Assembly (NCBI GenBank): GCA_023135165.1
Contig: JAGLTS010000018.1
Location: 1 to 36,861, forward strand
DNA: 36,861 nt
Source: Phycisphaerales bacterium
Lineage (GTDB): Bacteria; Planctomycetota; Phycisphaerae; Phycisphaerales; JAGLTS01
Reading direction: 5' to 3'
A program made the translations under genes and the position numbers. Below, in pieces: positions 1 to 10,600 of the stretch (the stretch's first letter is position 1; each line of letters begins with the position of its first letter). The notes beneath the pieces are model-generated. The model was not told where the DNA came from, made no database searches, and saw only the letters and a list, made by a program, of their open reading frames with translations.

Positions 1-59
1 GGAATGTCGTCAGAACGCGCTCGCTACGAACAGCACACCCACGACCCCCACGATCCCCA

Positions 60-968
60 TCACCCCGGCTGTTCGGGATGGTCCTTCTGTTCATGTGCAG
101 GCTCGACGTGGATGAGCAGATCCTCGACGTTCGGCATGGATGCGCGCACGACATCCTTGACCTGATGTGCGAGCGCATGTCCTTGCTGCACGGTCATGTC
201 GGGATCGACCTCGATGTGCATGTCCACCCAGTACCGCTGTCCGCTCTTGCGCGCGGAGACTTTCTCCACGCGAACGACATCCGGCACGCTCTCCGCCAGC
301 TTTCTCGCATCGTTGGTGATCTCGACAGGCTCGGCATCCATCAGCTCGCGCATCGGCGCAGCCATGATCCGCAGTGCATTGATGAGAATGATCGCGGATG
401 CAAACAGGGCGGCCCAGTCGTCGGCCTGCTGATAGCCTTCGCCGCCGAGCAACGCGATGCTGATGCCGATCGCCGCAGCCGCTGATGTCAGTGCGTCGCC
501 GCGATGATGCCACGCATCGGCCATGGCAGCGCTGCTGTGTTCGCGTTTCGCAGCGCGGCGCACCAAGCGGTACATCGTCTCCTTCACCACGACCACACCC
601 ACAAGCACCCACAGCGTGAACGCGGCCGGCCCATGGTGCGGGACGATGATCTCACGAATCGCCTGCGCAGCGATCCCTACAGCAGCGCCGATGAGCATCA
701 TCGACACGATCAGCGCTGCGATCGGTTCAGCCTTGCCGTGCCCGTAGGGGTGATCCGCGTCGGCGGGGATCGAGGCGATCCGCAGCCCGCTCCACACGAC
801 GAGCGATCCGACCATGTCCGTCATCGACTCAATCGCATCGGCAACGAGGGCGAACGAGTGCCCGAAGATCCCCGCCAGCAGCTTCACCACAGCCAGCCCC
901 GCGTTGGCCACCAGGCTCAAGCGAGACATGCCGAGGCAATCCTGATATGCGGAGCGCTGCGCGTTCAT
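60..968 (-). CDS. CDF-family cation efflux transporter
   Basis: A 302-residue inner-membrane protein of the cation diffusion facilitator family, which exports divalent metals (Zn, Fe, Mn, Co) in exchange for protons. The first helix starts near residue 16 (LSLVANAGLAVVKLLAG). The first metal-site helix contains DAIESMTD, followed by DADHPYGHGKAEPIAA, the conserved loop after helix 2. The second metal-site helix contains WHHRGDALTS, matching the HxxxD signature. The last ~85 residues form the cytoplasmic ferredoxin-like domain (VRVEKVSARKSGQRYWVDMHIEVD), ending in an His/Glu/Asp-rich tail. Length is typical of the family. The ATG at 968 directly follows GAGGA, closer than usual for a ribosome site, but the N-terminus fits the family. 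It is divergent from the gene at 1162. The metal specificity cannot be told from sequence. Confidence 0.92.
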   Translation of the reverse strand: MNAQRSAYQDCLGMSRLSLVANAGLAVVKLLAGIFGHSFALVADAIESMTDMVGSLVVWSGLRIASIPADADHPYGHGKAEPIAALIVSMMLIGAAVGIAAQAIREIIVPHHGPAAFTLWVLVGVVVVKETMYRLVRRAAKREHSSAAMADAWHHRGDALTSAAAAIGISIALLGGEGYQQADDWAALFASAIILINALRIMAAPMRELMDAEPVEITNDARKLAESVPDVVRVEKVSARKSGQRYWVDMHIEVDPDMTVQQGHALAHQVKDVVRASMPNVEDLLIHVEPAHEQKDHPEQPG

Positions 969-1087
969 TCCTCACAGTTGAACATGACCGGGCCGGTGTG
1001 TGCAAGTCCAGGTCGTGAGATGATCCCGATGAGCGAGATCGACGCGGCGGGCGGGTTGGAGGCGTATCTGGAGTCGCGGGCGGAGTA

Positions 1088-1126
1088 GGGGGGCGTGGGG
1101 GGCGTGGGGGGCGTGGGGGGGGCGTG
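1088..1126 (+). repeat. G-run tandem repeat, candidate G-quadruplex
   Basis: Four consecutive runs of G (6, 6, 6 and 8 residues) separated by identical CGT trinucleotides, a 9-bp unit. It lies between the divergent CDF gene and the gene at 1162, about 35 bp before the latter's start codon. Four G-runs with 3-nt loops meet the standard definition of an intramolecular G-quadruplex on the plus strand. Confidence 0.85.
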
Positions 1127-1161
1127 CGCCGACGCATGCTGGTCTGTCGTATCATGCGCTC

Positions 1162-2679
1162 GTGCGTATTCGGTCAGCAAAACGCGGCATCTTGCGTCAT
1201 GTGACACCTGTTGCGCTGTGCGTTGTCGCGGCGATGGCGCTACTCTGCGCCGTGCCCACGTTCGCTGACGACGGCGGCGAGGAGATCACGCTTCGGCCGA
1301 CGCATCGATTCAGACTGCCTGAGAGCGACAGCGTACGCGGCGCCGTCTTCGCACCGGATGGCGAGACGCTCTACGTGCATCTGCACATCGAAGCGATCAA
1401 CGTCTGGGCGCTCGGCGTGCACTACTGGCCCGAGCTTCTGATCGGTGCGGCAGTGCTCGCGGTGCTCGTCGCGGCGGTGTGGGTGCGGCGCGCATTGCGC
1501 CGGCCACGACACGCGGATCGGTCGCTTCGTCGCGGGCTCACTCGGCCGATCGCGCTGTGCATGGTGGTGTGCGCTGTGCCGGTCGTGCTCCTTGTTGCCG
1601 ATGTGCCGCGCGACGGGCGTGTTCAGTCGTGGCGCCAATGGTGGTCCGCCGATCTGTGCGATTGGGCGCAACGGCACGATGCTGCCTGGCTGTTGTGCTG
1701 CAAGGCGTCGGCTGATCGAATCGTCGAAGTTGACATCGGCGGGCTGCGCGTGCGTGGCACCGTGTTCACGCGAGGCGGGTATGTCGAGCATCCACTCGTG
1801 ATCTCCCCCGATGGGCGATTCCTGCTGTTCTTTCAGGACGGCAAGGGGCTGATCCAGCGTCGTGTGTCCACCGGCGGGGCGATTCGCGTCTTTCGGCCGC
1901 CGTGGGCGACGCACCGGCACAGCCAGCGGAACTTCGTCGGTGTGGCCGGCTTCTCCGCCGACGGCCAGACGGCGTACTGCGTCTGGGTTACATGGCAAGG
2001 GCGCACGACCGAACTCTACGCCTGCGATCTGGACAGCGGCGGCATGGATCTGGTGCTCAAGCTCGACGCGGAAGTGCGACAAGGCTTCTCGCCGGACAGC
2101 GCCCTGGTCATGGGGCAACGGTTCGTCTTTCTTGCTACATCTGATTCAGCGGGCAGGCTGCTCGAATTGCCCGGACCGTACGCGACGGATGAGGGTCAAC
2201 CCAGCGATGTTCGGCTTCGCGGTCTCGACGATCCCGAGCGCATCGTGAGGAGCTTCTCGGCTCCGATCAGGCGTTTCGACACCCCGGCGTTCAGCCCGGA
2301 TGGGTCGATCATGTACATCCGAGACGTAGGCTCAGCCGACATCATCGCGGTGGATCTTGCGGATGGCGAGCCGCGTCGGCTCTCGGGCGATGCGGGGCTT
2401 GAGCCGGGCGTGTTGCCGCGAGGTCTGGTTATCGCTGCTGCTGGCAGGCTCTTGCTCGTGCATGGTTCGCCGCTGGATGATCCCCGACGCGCCACCGTGT
2501 GGATCTACGATCTTCGCCGGAATGCCTGGGCCGGTCGGCTGTCCAACGTCTCGCGGCGAATGACCGGGCGCGGCGTCGTGCCCTCTCCCGACGGCCGAAC
2601 GCTTGTCCTCCTGGACTTGACGGGGAGCGTGCTGCTCTACGATCTGTCGGAGTTGCTCACCGAGCCTGACGGGGTGTGA
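1162..2679 (+). CDS. Membrane-anchored WD40-like beta-propeller protein
   Basis: A 505-residue protein of unknown role. Residues ~12-35 form a signal peptide or first helix. A first propeller-like strand pair follows (VRGAVFAPDGETLYV, ~57-71), then two hydrophobic segments (~94-112 and ~128-147), then a long region with repeated S/P-D-G motifs typical of WD40/TolB-like blades: ISPDGRFLLFF, FSADGQTAYCV, FSPDGSIMYIRD and PSPDGRTLVLLD. The propeller therefore appears split by a membrane hairpin. The start is the GTG at 1162. A TATCAT hexamer at 1150-1155 sits so close that, if it is the -10 box, the mRNA would be nearly leaderless; no Shine-Dalgarno is evident. It ends 134 bp before glnA and need not share its transcript. 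The product call rests on motifs only. Confidence 0.75.
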   Translation: MRIRSAKRGILRHVTPVALCVVAAMALLCAVPTFADDGGEEITLRPTHRFRLPESDSVRGAVFAPDGETLYVHLHIEAINVWALGVHYWPELLIGAAVLAVLVAAVWVRRALRRPRHADRSLRRGLTRPIALCMVVCAVPVVLLVADVPRDGRVQSWRQWWSADLCDWAQRHDAAWLLCCKASADRIVEVDIGGLRVRGTVFTRGGYVEHPLVISPDGRFLLFFQDGKGLIQRRVSTGGAIRVFRPPWATHRHSQRNFVGVAGFSADGQTAYCVWVTWQGRTTELYACDLDSGGMDLVLKLDAEVRQGFSPDSALVMGQRFVFLATSDSAGRLLELPGPYATDEGQPSDVRLRGLDDPERIVRSFSAPIRRFDTPAFSPDGSIMYIRDVGSADIIAVDLADGEPRRLSGDAGLEPGVLPRGLVIAAAGRLLLVHGSPLDDPRRATVWIYDLRRNAWAGRLSNVSRRMTGRGVVPSPDGRTLVLLDLTGSVLLYDLSELLTEPDGV

Positions 2680-2762
2680 GAAGCCGGGTGGCTGGGGCGG
2701 TTCGTTCGCCTGTGTCCGCCGATGAGCGATGTGTGTTTCTCGCAGCACATCGCGCGGTCCCG

Positions 2763-2807
2763 TAGAATGCCCCGCCCAACCGATTCCACGCATGCACCGC
2801 CCGGAGG
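2763..2807 (+). promoter_or_regulatory. Possible -10 box and ribosome site for glnA
   Basis: TAGAAT at 2763-2768 resembles a sigma-70 -10 box, but no convincing -35 is seen 16-18 bp upstream. GGAGG at 2803-2807 is a strong Shine-Dalgarno six bases before the GTG at 2814 and fixes that start codon. Confidence 0.5.
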
Positions 2808-2813
2808 CTCGCC

Positions 2814-4232
2814 GTGTTCAGCACACCAGACGAAGCGCTCGAGTTCATCAGCCAGCACGAGATCGACATGGTGGATCTCAAGGTGGTCGGCATCGCCGGC
2901 CAGTGGCTGCACATCACGATCCCAGCCCGCAATTTTGGCGCCAGACACTTCGAGGAGGGCGTCGGATACGACGGCTCATCGGGGTCCGGGTTCGGGCGAG
3001 TCGAGAGCGGCGACGTCGCGGCGCTGCCTGAGCCGAGCACGGCGTTCCTCGATCCGTTCTGCGACAGCCCAACGATCAGCTTCATCTGCGACACGGTTGC
3101 CGCGGACACGAAGGAGCCGTTCCCGAACAACCCTCGCACGATCGCCCGGCGTGCCGTCGAGTACATGCGCTCGCTTGGCATCGCGGACGAAGCGCTGATG
3201 GGGCCTGAGTTCGAGTTCCACGTGTTCGATCGTGTGGAAGTGCTCAACTCGCCTTATCTCTCGGAGGTGGACATCACGTGCGCCGAGGTGCATACGGACG
3301 GTCTGGGTATTGCGATCCCGAGAAAGCAGGGCTATCTGCGCGTTCCGCCCGGCGATCATCTGCACGATCTGCGGACCGATGTGTGCCTGCTGCTTGAGGA
3401 GCTGGGGGTCGCGGTGAAGTACCACCACCACGAGACCGGCGCCCCGGGCCAGTGCGAGATTGAAGTGGACCTCGCTCCGCTCATGGTCGTGGCCGACCAC
3501 ACGATGCTCATCAAGTACGTCATCAAGAACGTTGCGCGCCGCTATGACAAAATCGCCACGTTCATGCCCAAACCCGTGTATGGCGAGTCCGGAAACGGGA
3601 TGCACGTGCATCAGAAGCTCGACAAGGATGGGCAGCCGCTCTTTTTCGATCACGATGAGAAGAGCTACGCGCATCTGAGCGACCTGGCGCTCAAGTACAT
3701 CGGCGGGCTGCTCACGAACGGTCGGGCCTTGACGGGACTGACCAACCCATCGACGAACTCGTTCAAACGCCTCGTCGAGGGATACGAAGCGCCGGTGAAC
3801 CTGTTCTTCTCGCTGGCGAATCGGTCGGCGGCGATCCGTGTGCCCAAGTACGCGGTGGCGCCGGATGACAAGCGCATCGAGTACCGCCCGCCTGACTTCA
3901 CGGGGAACATCTACCTGAGCCTGGCGGGGATGCTCATGGCGGGGCTGGATGGGATCACCACGGGCATCGACATGGATGACCATCGCTTCGGGCCGTTCGA
4001 TGTGGACATCGCCAAGCAGGATGGGGAGTTCAAGCAGCGGATCACGAGGCTGCCCCGTTCGCTGCACGATGCGCTGGATTCGCTGACCGCGGATCACGCC
4101 TTCCTGCGTCGGGGGGATGTGTTTCCCGAGCAGTTCATCGAAGCCTGGGTGGCTGCCAAGCGGGAGAACGAGGCCATGGCCATCGGCATGCGCCCGCACC
4201 CGTACGAGTACGAGTTGTACCTGGACACGTGA
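2814..4232 (+). CDS. glnA: Type I glutamine synthetase
   Basis: A 472-residue glutamine synthetase, which makes glutamine from glutamate, ammonia and ATP. The family signatures are present: GYDGSSGSGF near the N-terminus, GPEFEFHVFD (metal-binding glutamates), HHHETGAPGQCEIEVD, ATFMPKPVYGESGNGMHVHQ (catalytic loop with the glycine-rich His motif), NPSTNSFKRLVEGYEAPV and NRSAAIRVP. RIEYRPPDFTGNIYL and the C-terminal MRPHPYEYELYLD close the fold. Length matches GSI. The usual adenylylation loop (consensus NLYDLPPEE) is not visible where expected (~388-405), where the protein reads GPFDVDIAKQDGEFKQR; control by GlnE adenylylation is therefore unlikely. Start is GTG, chosen because of GGAGG six bases upstream. 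It appears monocistronic; no PII gene is adjacent. Confidence 0.95.
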   Translation: MFSTPDEALEFISQHEIDMVDLKVVGIAGQWLHITIPARNFGARHFEEGVGYDGSSGSGFGRVESGDVAALPEPSTAFLDPFCDSPTISFICDTVAADTKEPFPNNPRTIARRAVEYMRSLGIADEALMGPEFEFHVFDRVEVLNSPYLSEVDITCAEVHTDGLGIAIPRKQGYLRVPPGDHLHDLRTDVCLLLEELGVAVKYHHHETGAPGQCEIEVDLAPLMVVADHTMLIKYVIKNVARRYDKIATFMPKPVYGESGNGMHVHQKLDKDGQPLFFDHDEKSYAHLSDLALKYIGGLLTNGRALTGLTNPSTNSFKRLVEGYEAPVNLFFSLANRSAAIRVPKYAVAPDDKRIEYRPPDFTGNIYLSLAGMLMAGLDGITTGIDMDDHRFGPFDVDIAKQDGEFKQRITRLPRSLHDALDSLTADHAFLRRGDVFPEQFIEAWVAAKRENEAMAIGMRPHPYEYELYLDT

Positions 4233-4661
4233 TGGCCGGGTGGGTTCCGCCCACGCTGGGGATGCAATGGTCGCACCGGCTGGGCGTTGCACCTGGATGG
4301 GCTTGGAAGGCGGGCGGTGCGCGGGATTAGTGCGACAAGCGTTGTTCAGGCCCAGAGGAGGCCCCCTGGCAGCAGCGGATCGACGGGATCGAGACGAACC
4401 GACGCGCGGAAGCTGGGGTATCTATGCAGGATTGACGGCTGGGATCGGCCGAACAACCATCTATGATCCGACGAAGTGAAGATTGCCTCGACCGCACGGT
4501 TCCCGTGGTGTACGTTGGAGAGCGCTCCGCCCGGCGAGGAACTGCCGACGGGGCTGGAGACATGCATTGGTCCGATAAACCATCCGCCACGATCGTCGAG
4601 TCGGCGGATTCAATGGGCGGCGGGCGCGCAGTGCCGCCGTCAGCGTGGAGTTGCATAAGAC
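4233..4661. other. Intergenic region, 429 bp
   Basis: Noncoding gap between glnA and the giant surface-protein gene. A weak imperfect hairpin (CCAGAGG...CCCCTGG, around 4351-4368) is the only glnA terminator candidate seen, and it has no T-run. A 109-residue minus-strand ORF here is rich in Arg, Ser and Pro, lacks family features and is probably not a gene. No clear promoter was recognised. Confidence 0.5.
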
Positions 4662-7600
4662 ATGGGACGTCGCAGTGATCGGTTTGCGTGTGGGCTGGCT
4701 GCTTCCATGAGCCTCTCGTCAGCGGGGCGGATTCGTCGCCTCGTGACCCAGGTCGGTCGGGGGAGATCCGCGCGCGGAGCGAATCCGGTCCTGGAACGGC
4801 TCGAAGAACGGCGTCTGCTCTCCGTCGAGGTCTTCGCGGGCGGCACGCTGCTCGAGAACGGCGATGTGATCGCGCGAGAGTTCGGCTACGAGCAGGCCGG
4901 CCAAACCGTCAGGACACGGCAGTTCACCGTGCGCAACGATGGTGCGACAGATGAAGTGACGCTTTCCGGTCTGGCTGTGCCGGACGGCTTCGTGATCGCC
5001 GAGGGCTTCTCAGCCGCGTCGCTTGCCGCGGGTGAGTCGGCGACCTTCACCATTTCGCTCGACAGCAGTAGCGATCCCGGCGCCAAGATCGGCGACCTCT
5101 CGTTCATCTTCGACGACGGCGACGGGGAGCAGCAGTTCACCTTTGCCGTGGACGGCTACGTAACCCAGGCGGGCGGCCCGCGCATTGTCGGGCTTTTCGC
5201 TGACAATCACGGCGGGGTCTGGATCGACTTCGACGAACCCATCGACACGAGCTTCATCGACAGCGGCGGCATCCGGATCTATGTGGCGGGCGCCGACGGA
5301 ATCGTGGGGAGCGCCGATGACGTGTCCCACGGCGGCACGCTGAGTTACGATGCGCAGCGCCGACAAGCCCGTTTCGATCCCGCCACGGCTGCAAATGACG
5401 ATTACCGCATCGAAGCGGCGAGCCACCGCATCCTCTCGTTGACGGGTGAACGCCTGGATGGCGAGTTCGATCCGTTCGCTGAGAACGGCGTCAGCGGTGA
5501 CGGCATCGAGGGAGGGACGTTTCATGCCGCGGTCGATATCAGCGAGTTGACGGACACGGCGCGCCTGGATTTCAGTATCGGCGTCATCGACATCGAGCTA
5601 ACGCCCGACATCACGCCGATCACCGTTGAGAACTTCTATCAGTACGCGGACATGGGGCTGTGGGACGACACGTTCATGCACCGCTCCGTGCCCGGCTTCA
5701 TCGTGCAGGGCGGCGGGTTCTTCGTCAGAGGCGAGGATGTCGTGGAGGTGCCGAAGTTCGACCCGATCGTCAACGAGTATCAAGAGGGCGTCACGTCGAA
5801 CACGCGCGGCACGATGGCGATGGCCAAGTTCGGCAATGATCCTGACTCGGCGACGAATCAGTGGTACTTCAATCTCGCTGACAACAGCGACAACCTCGAC
5901 AACCAGAACGGCGGGTTCACGACGTTCGCCCGAGTGGTCGGCGGCAGCAGCTTCGAGACGATGGATGCGATCGCCGAACTCGATGTCGAGGATCTCGGGG
6001 CGGTCAACGGCGCGCTCACCGATCTGCCCGTCCTGGAGAACTACGACGGCCCGCCGCTCACCAACGACGAGCTTGTGCATCTGCGCCGCGCAGGCGGAGA
6101 GGCGACGTACGGCGCTGTCGAGTTCACCGGCTTGGTGTTCGACATCGTGGGCGCTGAGGCCGCGCCGCCCGGAGATGCTCATTACATGTACGACTTCGGC
6201 GCCGTCGCGCAGGGGACGGTCGTTGAGATTCCCGCGGCTGTGCTCAACGCCAGCGCTGTGACGATCACGGTGACTTCCGCCACCTTCCCGGGCGGTTCAG
6301 CGTTCAGCCTTGATGTCACCAACGAGGTGGGGAACGACGGCGACGACTGGGTCATCGGCCGAACGGGACGATTCAACACGACGCTCTCGTTTGACACGGC
6401 GACCATTGGCGAGTTCGAAGATTCGCTCATCCTGATCTTCGACGACGGCGAGGGCATACGCTCGTTCGTCGTCGCGCTCACCGGCGAGGTCACGCCGCCG
6501 GCGACGGCCCGGCCGAACCTGGCCCCTGGTTCCGACACCGGCGTCTCCAACGCCGATGACATCACGAGTCGGGACAACAGCTCGCCCGACAATGCGCTCA
6601 CGTTCCGCGTCGACGACGTTGTCGCCGGTTCCACCGTCACACTCTTCGCTGACGAGTTGGAGATCGGGTCCCTGATCATCCCCGAGGGCGAGACGACCGT
6701 GTGGATCGTGACGGACGGCGCGACGGATATCCCGGACGGCACGGTTTCGATCACCACCGTCCAGACGATCGGCGGCTACGACAGTATTCACTCGGAAGCA
6801 CTGGAGGTCACGATCGACAGCGCGGCGCCGGTCTTTGATCCCGTGCAGAACGACGTCGCTGCAGTGGATTCCGTGTATTTCGAGGATCTGACGACCGATG
6901 ACGAGTCGGCGGGACGGTATGTGGTCTACGCGCTCATGCAAGGCCCGGACGGTGTGGCGTTCAGCGAGGACACGGGCGTCATCCTCTGGACTCCTGAGTT
7001 CTCGCAACTTGGCGAGCACGACTTTATCGTCACCGCGACGGACGTGGCGGGGAATGTGACGACGCTCAACTTCACGGTCGAGGTCCGCACGGTCGCCCCG
7101 GCAGCGCCCGACCTTGCTGCCGGCAGCGATACCGGCATCGCGAATGACGACAACCTCACGCGCTTCAACAACGCCGATGAGGATTCGCGGCTCCAGTTCC
7201 TCGTGACCGATGCGATCGCAGGCTCGCTCATCACGATCTACGCCGATGATATAGCGATCGGAACAGCGACCGTGCCTGACGCTGCGTCACAGGTCGTTGT
7301 CGAGACGGACGGCGTGACGATGCTCGAGGATGGTGAGTATCAGGTACGTGCGACGCAGACGGTTGAGGATGTTGAGTCCGGGCCGTCCACACCGATATTT
7401 GTGACGATTGACGCGACCGCTCCTGTTTTCGAGGAGCCTGCGCCTCGTGATCTGAACGCATCGTTCCTACATGCCTATGAACTGGATCTGACGACGGACA
7501 ATGAGACCGCCGCCGTGAATGTCACGTATATCTTCGTTGTATCACCTGATGGTGCTGTGATTGACGAAGCGACCGGCGTGATCACGTGGACGCCCGGCCA

Positions 7601-10600
7601 GGATCAACTCGGGCCGAACGATTTCACCGTGTCGGCTGAGGATGACGCGGGCAACGTGGGGATGATCGAGCTGGTCGTGACCGTCGCCGAATCGCCGCCC
7701 GCGGCGCCGACGCTCCTGCCCGCTTTTGATACCGGATACTCCACCAGCGACGGGATTACGCAGTTCAACAACAGTTCGGAGACGACGGTCCTGCAGTTCC
7801 GTGTCGAGGCGGTGCTTGAGGGGGCGACCGTTCGCGTCTATGCGGATGATGTCGAGGTCGGTAGCACCGTTGTGCCCGAAGGCGTGACCGAGGTGATCGT
7901 CGAAACCGATGGCGTCACGACGATCCCGGATGGCGATGTGGCGTTCACGACGACGCAAGCGACGGATGTGGGTGAGACGATCGCCTCCGAACCGCTCGCG
8001 GTCACGATCGACACGACCGGGCCGGTGTTTGTGGATGTTGACCCCGATCTGCCCGCGACGGCGCTCTTCTTCTATCGCGTCGATTTCGCGACTGACGATG
8101 AAGACGCCAGTCGCTACATCCGTTACGCGCAGGTTGATCGCGTGCCCGGCTCGAACATGACGTCGACCAACGGCAAGCTGAACTGGACACCGACCGAGGA
8201 TCAGATCGGCGAGGTGACGTTCCTCATCGTCGGTGAGGACGCTGCGGGCAATACGACGGAGTACACGTTTGACCAGACTGTTCGCTCACCCGAGTTGACC
8301 GGGGACGGGCTGGATATCAGCTCGGCGCTCACAAACACTGGCAAGCGCCAGTTCGGATTGAAGCCCACGCTTGACGCCAGGTTCACCGCGTTGCTCGGCA
8401 TCCCCGAGGACGGCTCGAAGTTCTGGCTACGCGTGATCGACCAGACGACGAGCGAAGTGATCGACTCCGACCGCTCGACGAACGAAGTGACCGCTGCGAT
8501 TACGTTCCTTGTCGAGGCGGATCATCTGTACCGGCTGGAGGTCGAGTCGTATCAGGAGTCCACGGGCGAGTTCACCGTCACGATTCGGCGCGATGCGGAT
8601 GGTCGGCCCGAAGACGCGACGCCGATCGTGCTCGAAGGCCAGGATCGGCGGGACGGCAAGGATGTGCTCCTCGGCCGGCTGGGAAGCTATCTGATTATCA
8701 ATCGCGTCGATCAGGATTACATCTCATTCCTCTCACCGACCGCCAATACGGTGGATATCAGGCTTTTCACAGCGGACGGGCTGCGGGGCGAGGTCTCGCT
8801 CCTTGACGGCGCGCCCGGCGCCGACTACGCGGTCCTCGCAAGCACGTTCGCAGGCGGCGCGGATGAGCAGGCGTCGCTCACCGCGGACATCGAAGCGAAC
8901 ATCACATACTTCATTCGCGTCAACTCCTACGGCGAGACGAATACCGGGAAGTTCAGCGTCAGCGTCGCCGTCGATGCTGAATTCACCGCCGACTTCCCCA
9001 TCGAGCTTGGAACGCTCGAAACATCGTTGAACACCAACGGCACGATTGAGCCGCCGACGGACCGTGACTGGTTCTCGTTTGCCGCCGATCACGACGGGCC
9101 GGTGCTGTTCAACAGCGAGGCGTCATTCACGCTCGGGCTGCACATGACGATCGTCGATCTTGACGATGGTGATCGACAGGTCGCGGAAACTGGCTTTGCT
9201 GATGGCGTCCAGCCGTTCGGACGATTCGATGTGCAGGCGGGCCACACGTACCGGATTCGAGTCCGAAGCCTGAATAACACGTGGGGCGACTATAACTTTG
9301 CATTCGCCTACGACGAGGCGGGCAACGCGGATCAGGCGGTGGTGCTCGCGCTGGATGAAGTCCCGGTGAATAGCGAACTCGACGGCCGGGTCAGCATCGC
9401 TGAGGATGGCATCAATGCTCGGTTGGAAGAAGATTGGTATACCTTCGTCGCACCGGTTGGCGGTGGGTTGACGACGTTCTCACTCACCACGCCGCCCGGG
9501 CTGCTGCGCGCGAAGATGACGCTGTACACGCTCCAGCCCGGGGGGTCGCTGCACGAAACACAGCTCGTCTCCGACAAGAAGGCGACCGGCAATCTCGTGA
9601 TGATCGAGGACATCGGGGCGGGCATCACGTATTACCTGCGAGTCGATGCCCGTCAGGAGACGTTCCTTGGCGACTACACGCTGCACGTCGAGATCGATGG
9701 GAACAGCACGATCGCATCCGCTGACGACCTCGGCGTCATCACCGAAGATGCGACCGTCGTCATCGGCGAGACGGTCACGCTGCTCGACAAGGATCTGTTC
9801 GCGTTCACGACGGTGCAGGCGTCGATGGTGCTCGTTGATCTCGCAACAGGTGGGCCGGATGCGCGCATCCGCATCCTGGATGCCAACACCGGGCGACGAA
9901 TCGCTTCGACACGCCCCAAGAAGAACAAGCCGGCCCAGATCCGGTTCCAGGCGGTGACCGGCGGGCGCTACATCCTCCAGGTCGAACCGACCCGCAGGCA
10001 GATCGGCCAGTACACGGTGAACGTTGCGCTCGATGACTTCGGCGACACGGTCCACGCAGGCGACTTCACATTCACGCAGCGCGAGGTCAACTCAGAGCTT
10101 GATCCACTCATTGCGAACGTCCAGGGTGTGATCGACCCGGCGCTGGATCAGGATGTCTACACATTCGTCGCGCCGACCGGCGTCACCACGGCATACTTCG
10201 GCATCGAAACCACGCCGACCGAACTCTTCGCCGACTTCGGCGTCTACACACGCAGGCCGGACGGTGCGCTGAGGCGCATCGTCGGTGGGCGGGACCGAGG
10301 CGGCACGGGGCATGTCGATCTCCGAACCAATCTTATCCCCGGCGCACAGTACTTCGTCATCGCCAAGTCGATCCGAGGGCGCTCCACCGGTGAGTACACC
10401 ATCCGCGCAGAGCTTGACTATAACAATACGTTCCCCACGGCCGACGACATCGGCATCATCACTGAGCCTGTCACCCTCACCGGCTTTATCCTCGACAAGG
10501 GCGATACCGATATTTACCGTGTCGAAGCGGACCGGGACGGCCTGCTGCACCTGCTGCTGAATGGCGGCCCGAACCTTGATGCTGACGTTCGGATCTACTC

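Noticed and set aside
10-60. Minus-strand 16-codon ORF (MGIVGVVGVLFVASAF) whose ATG overlaps the CDF stop as TGATG
   Set aside because: Very short and encoded by the 9-bp C-run repeat. Nothing but the overlap supports it, and the window edge hides the context.
2976-4292. 438-residue minus-strand ORF opposite glnA
   Set aside because: It is the antisense shadow of glnA, which is certain from its motifs. Long antisense frames are expected at this GC content.
4327-4656. 109-residue minus-strand ORF between glnA and the giant gene
   Set aside because: Composition is typical of a chance frame in GC-rich DNA. No ribosome site or family motif.
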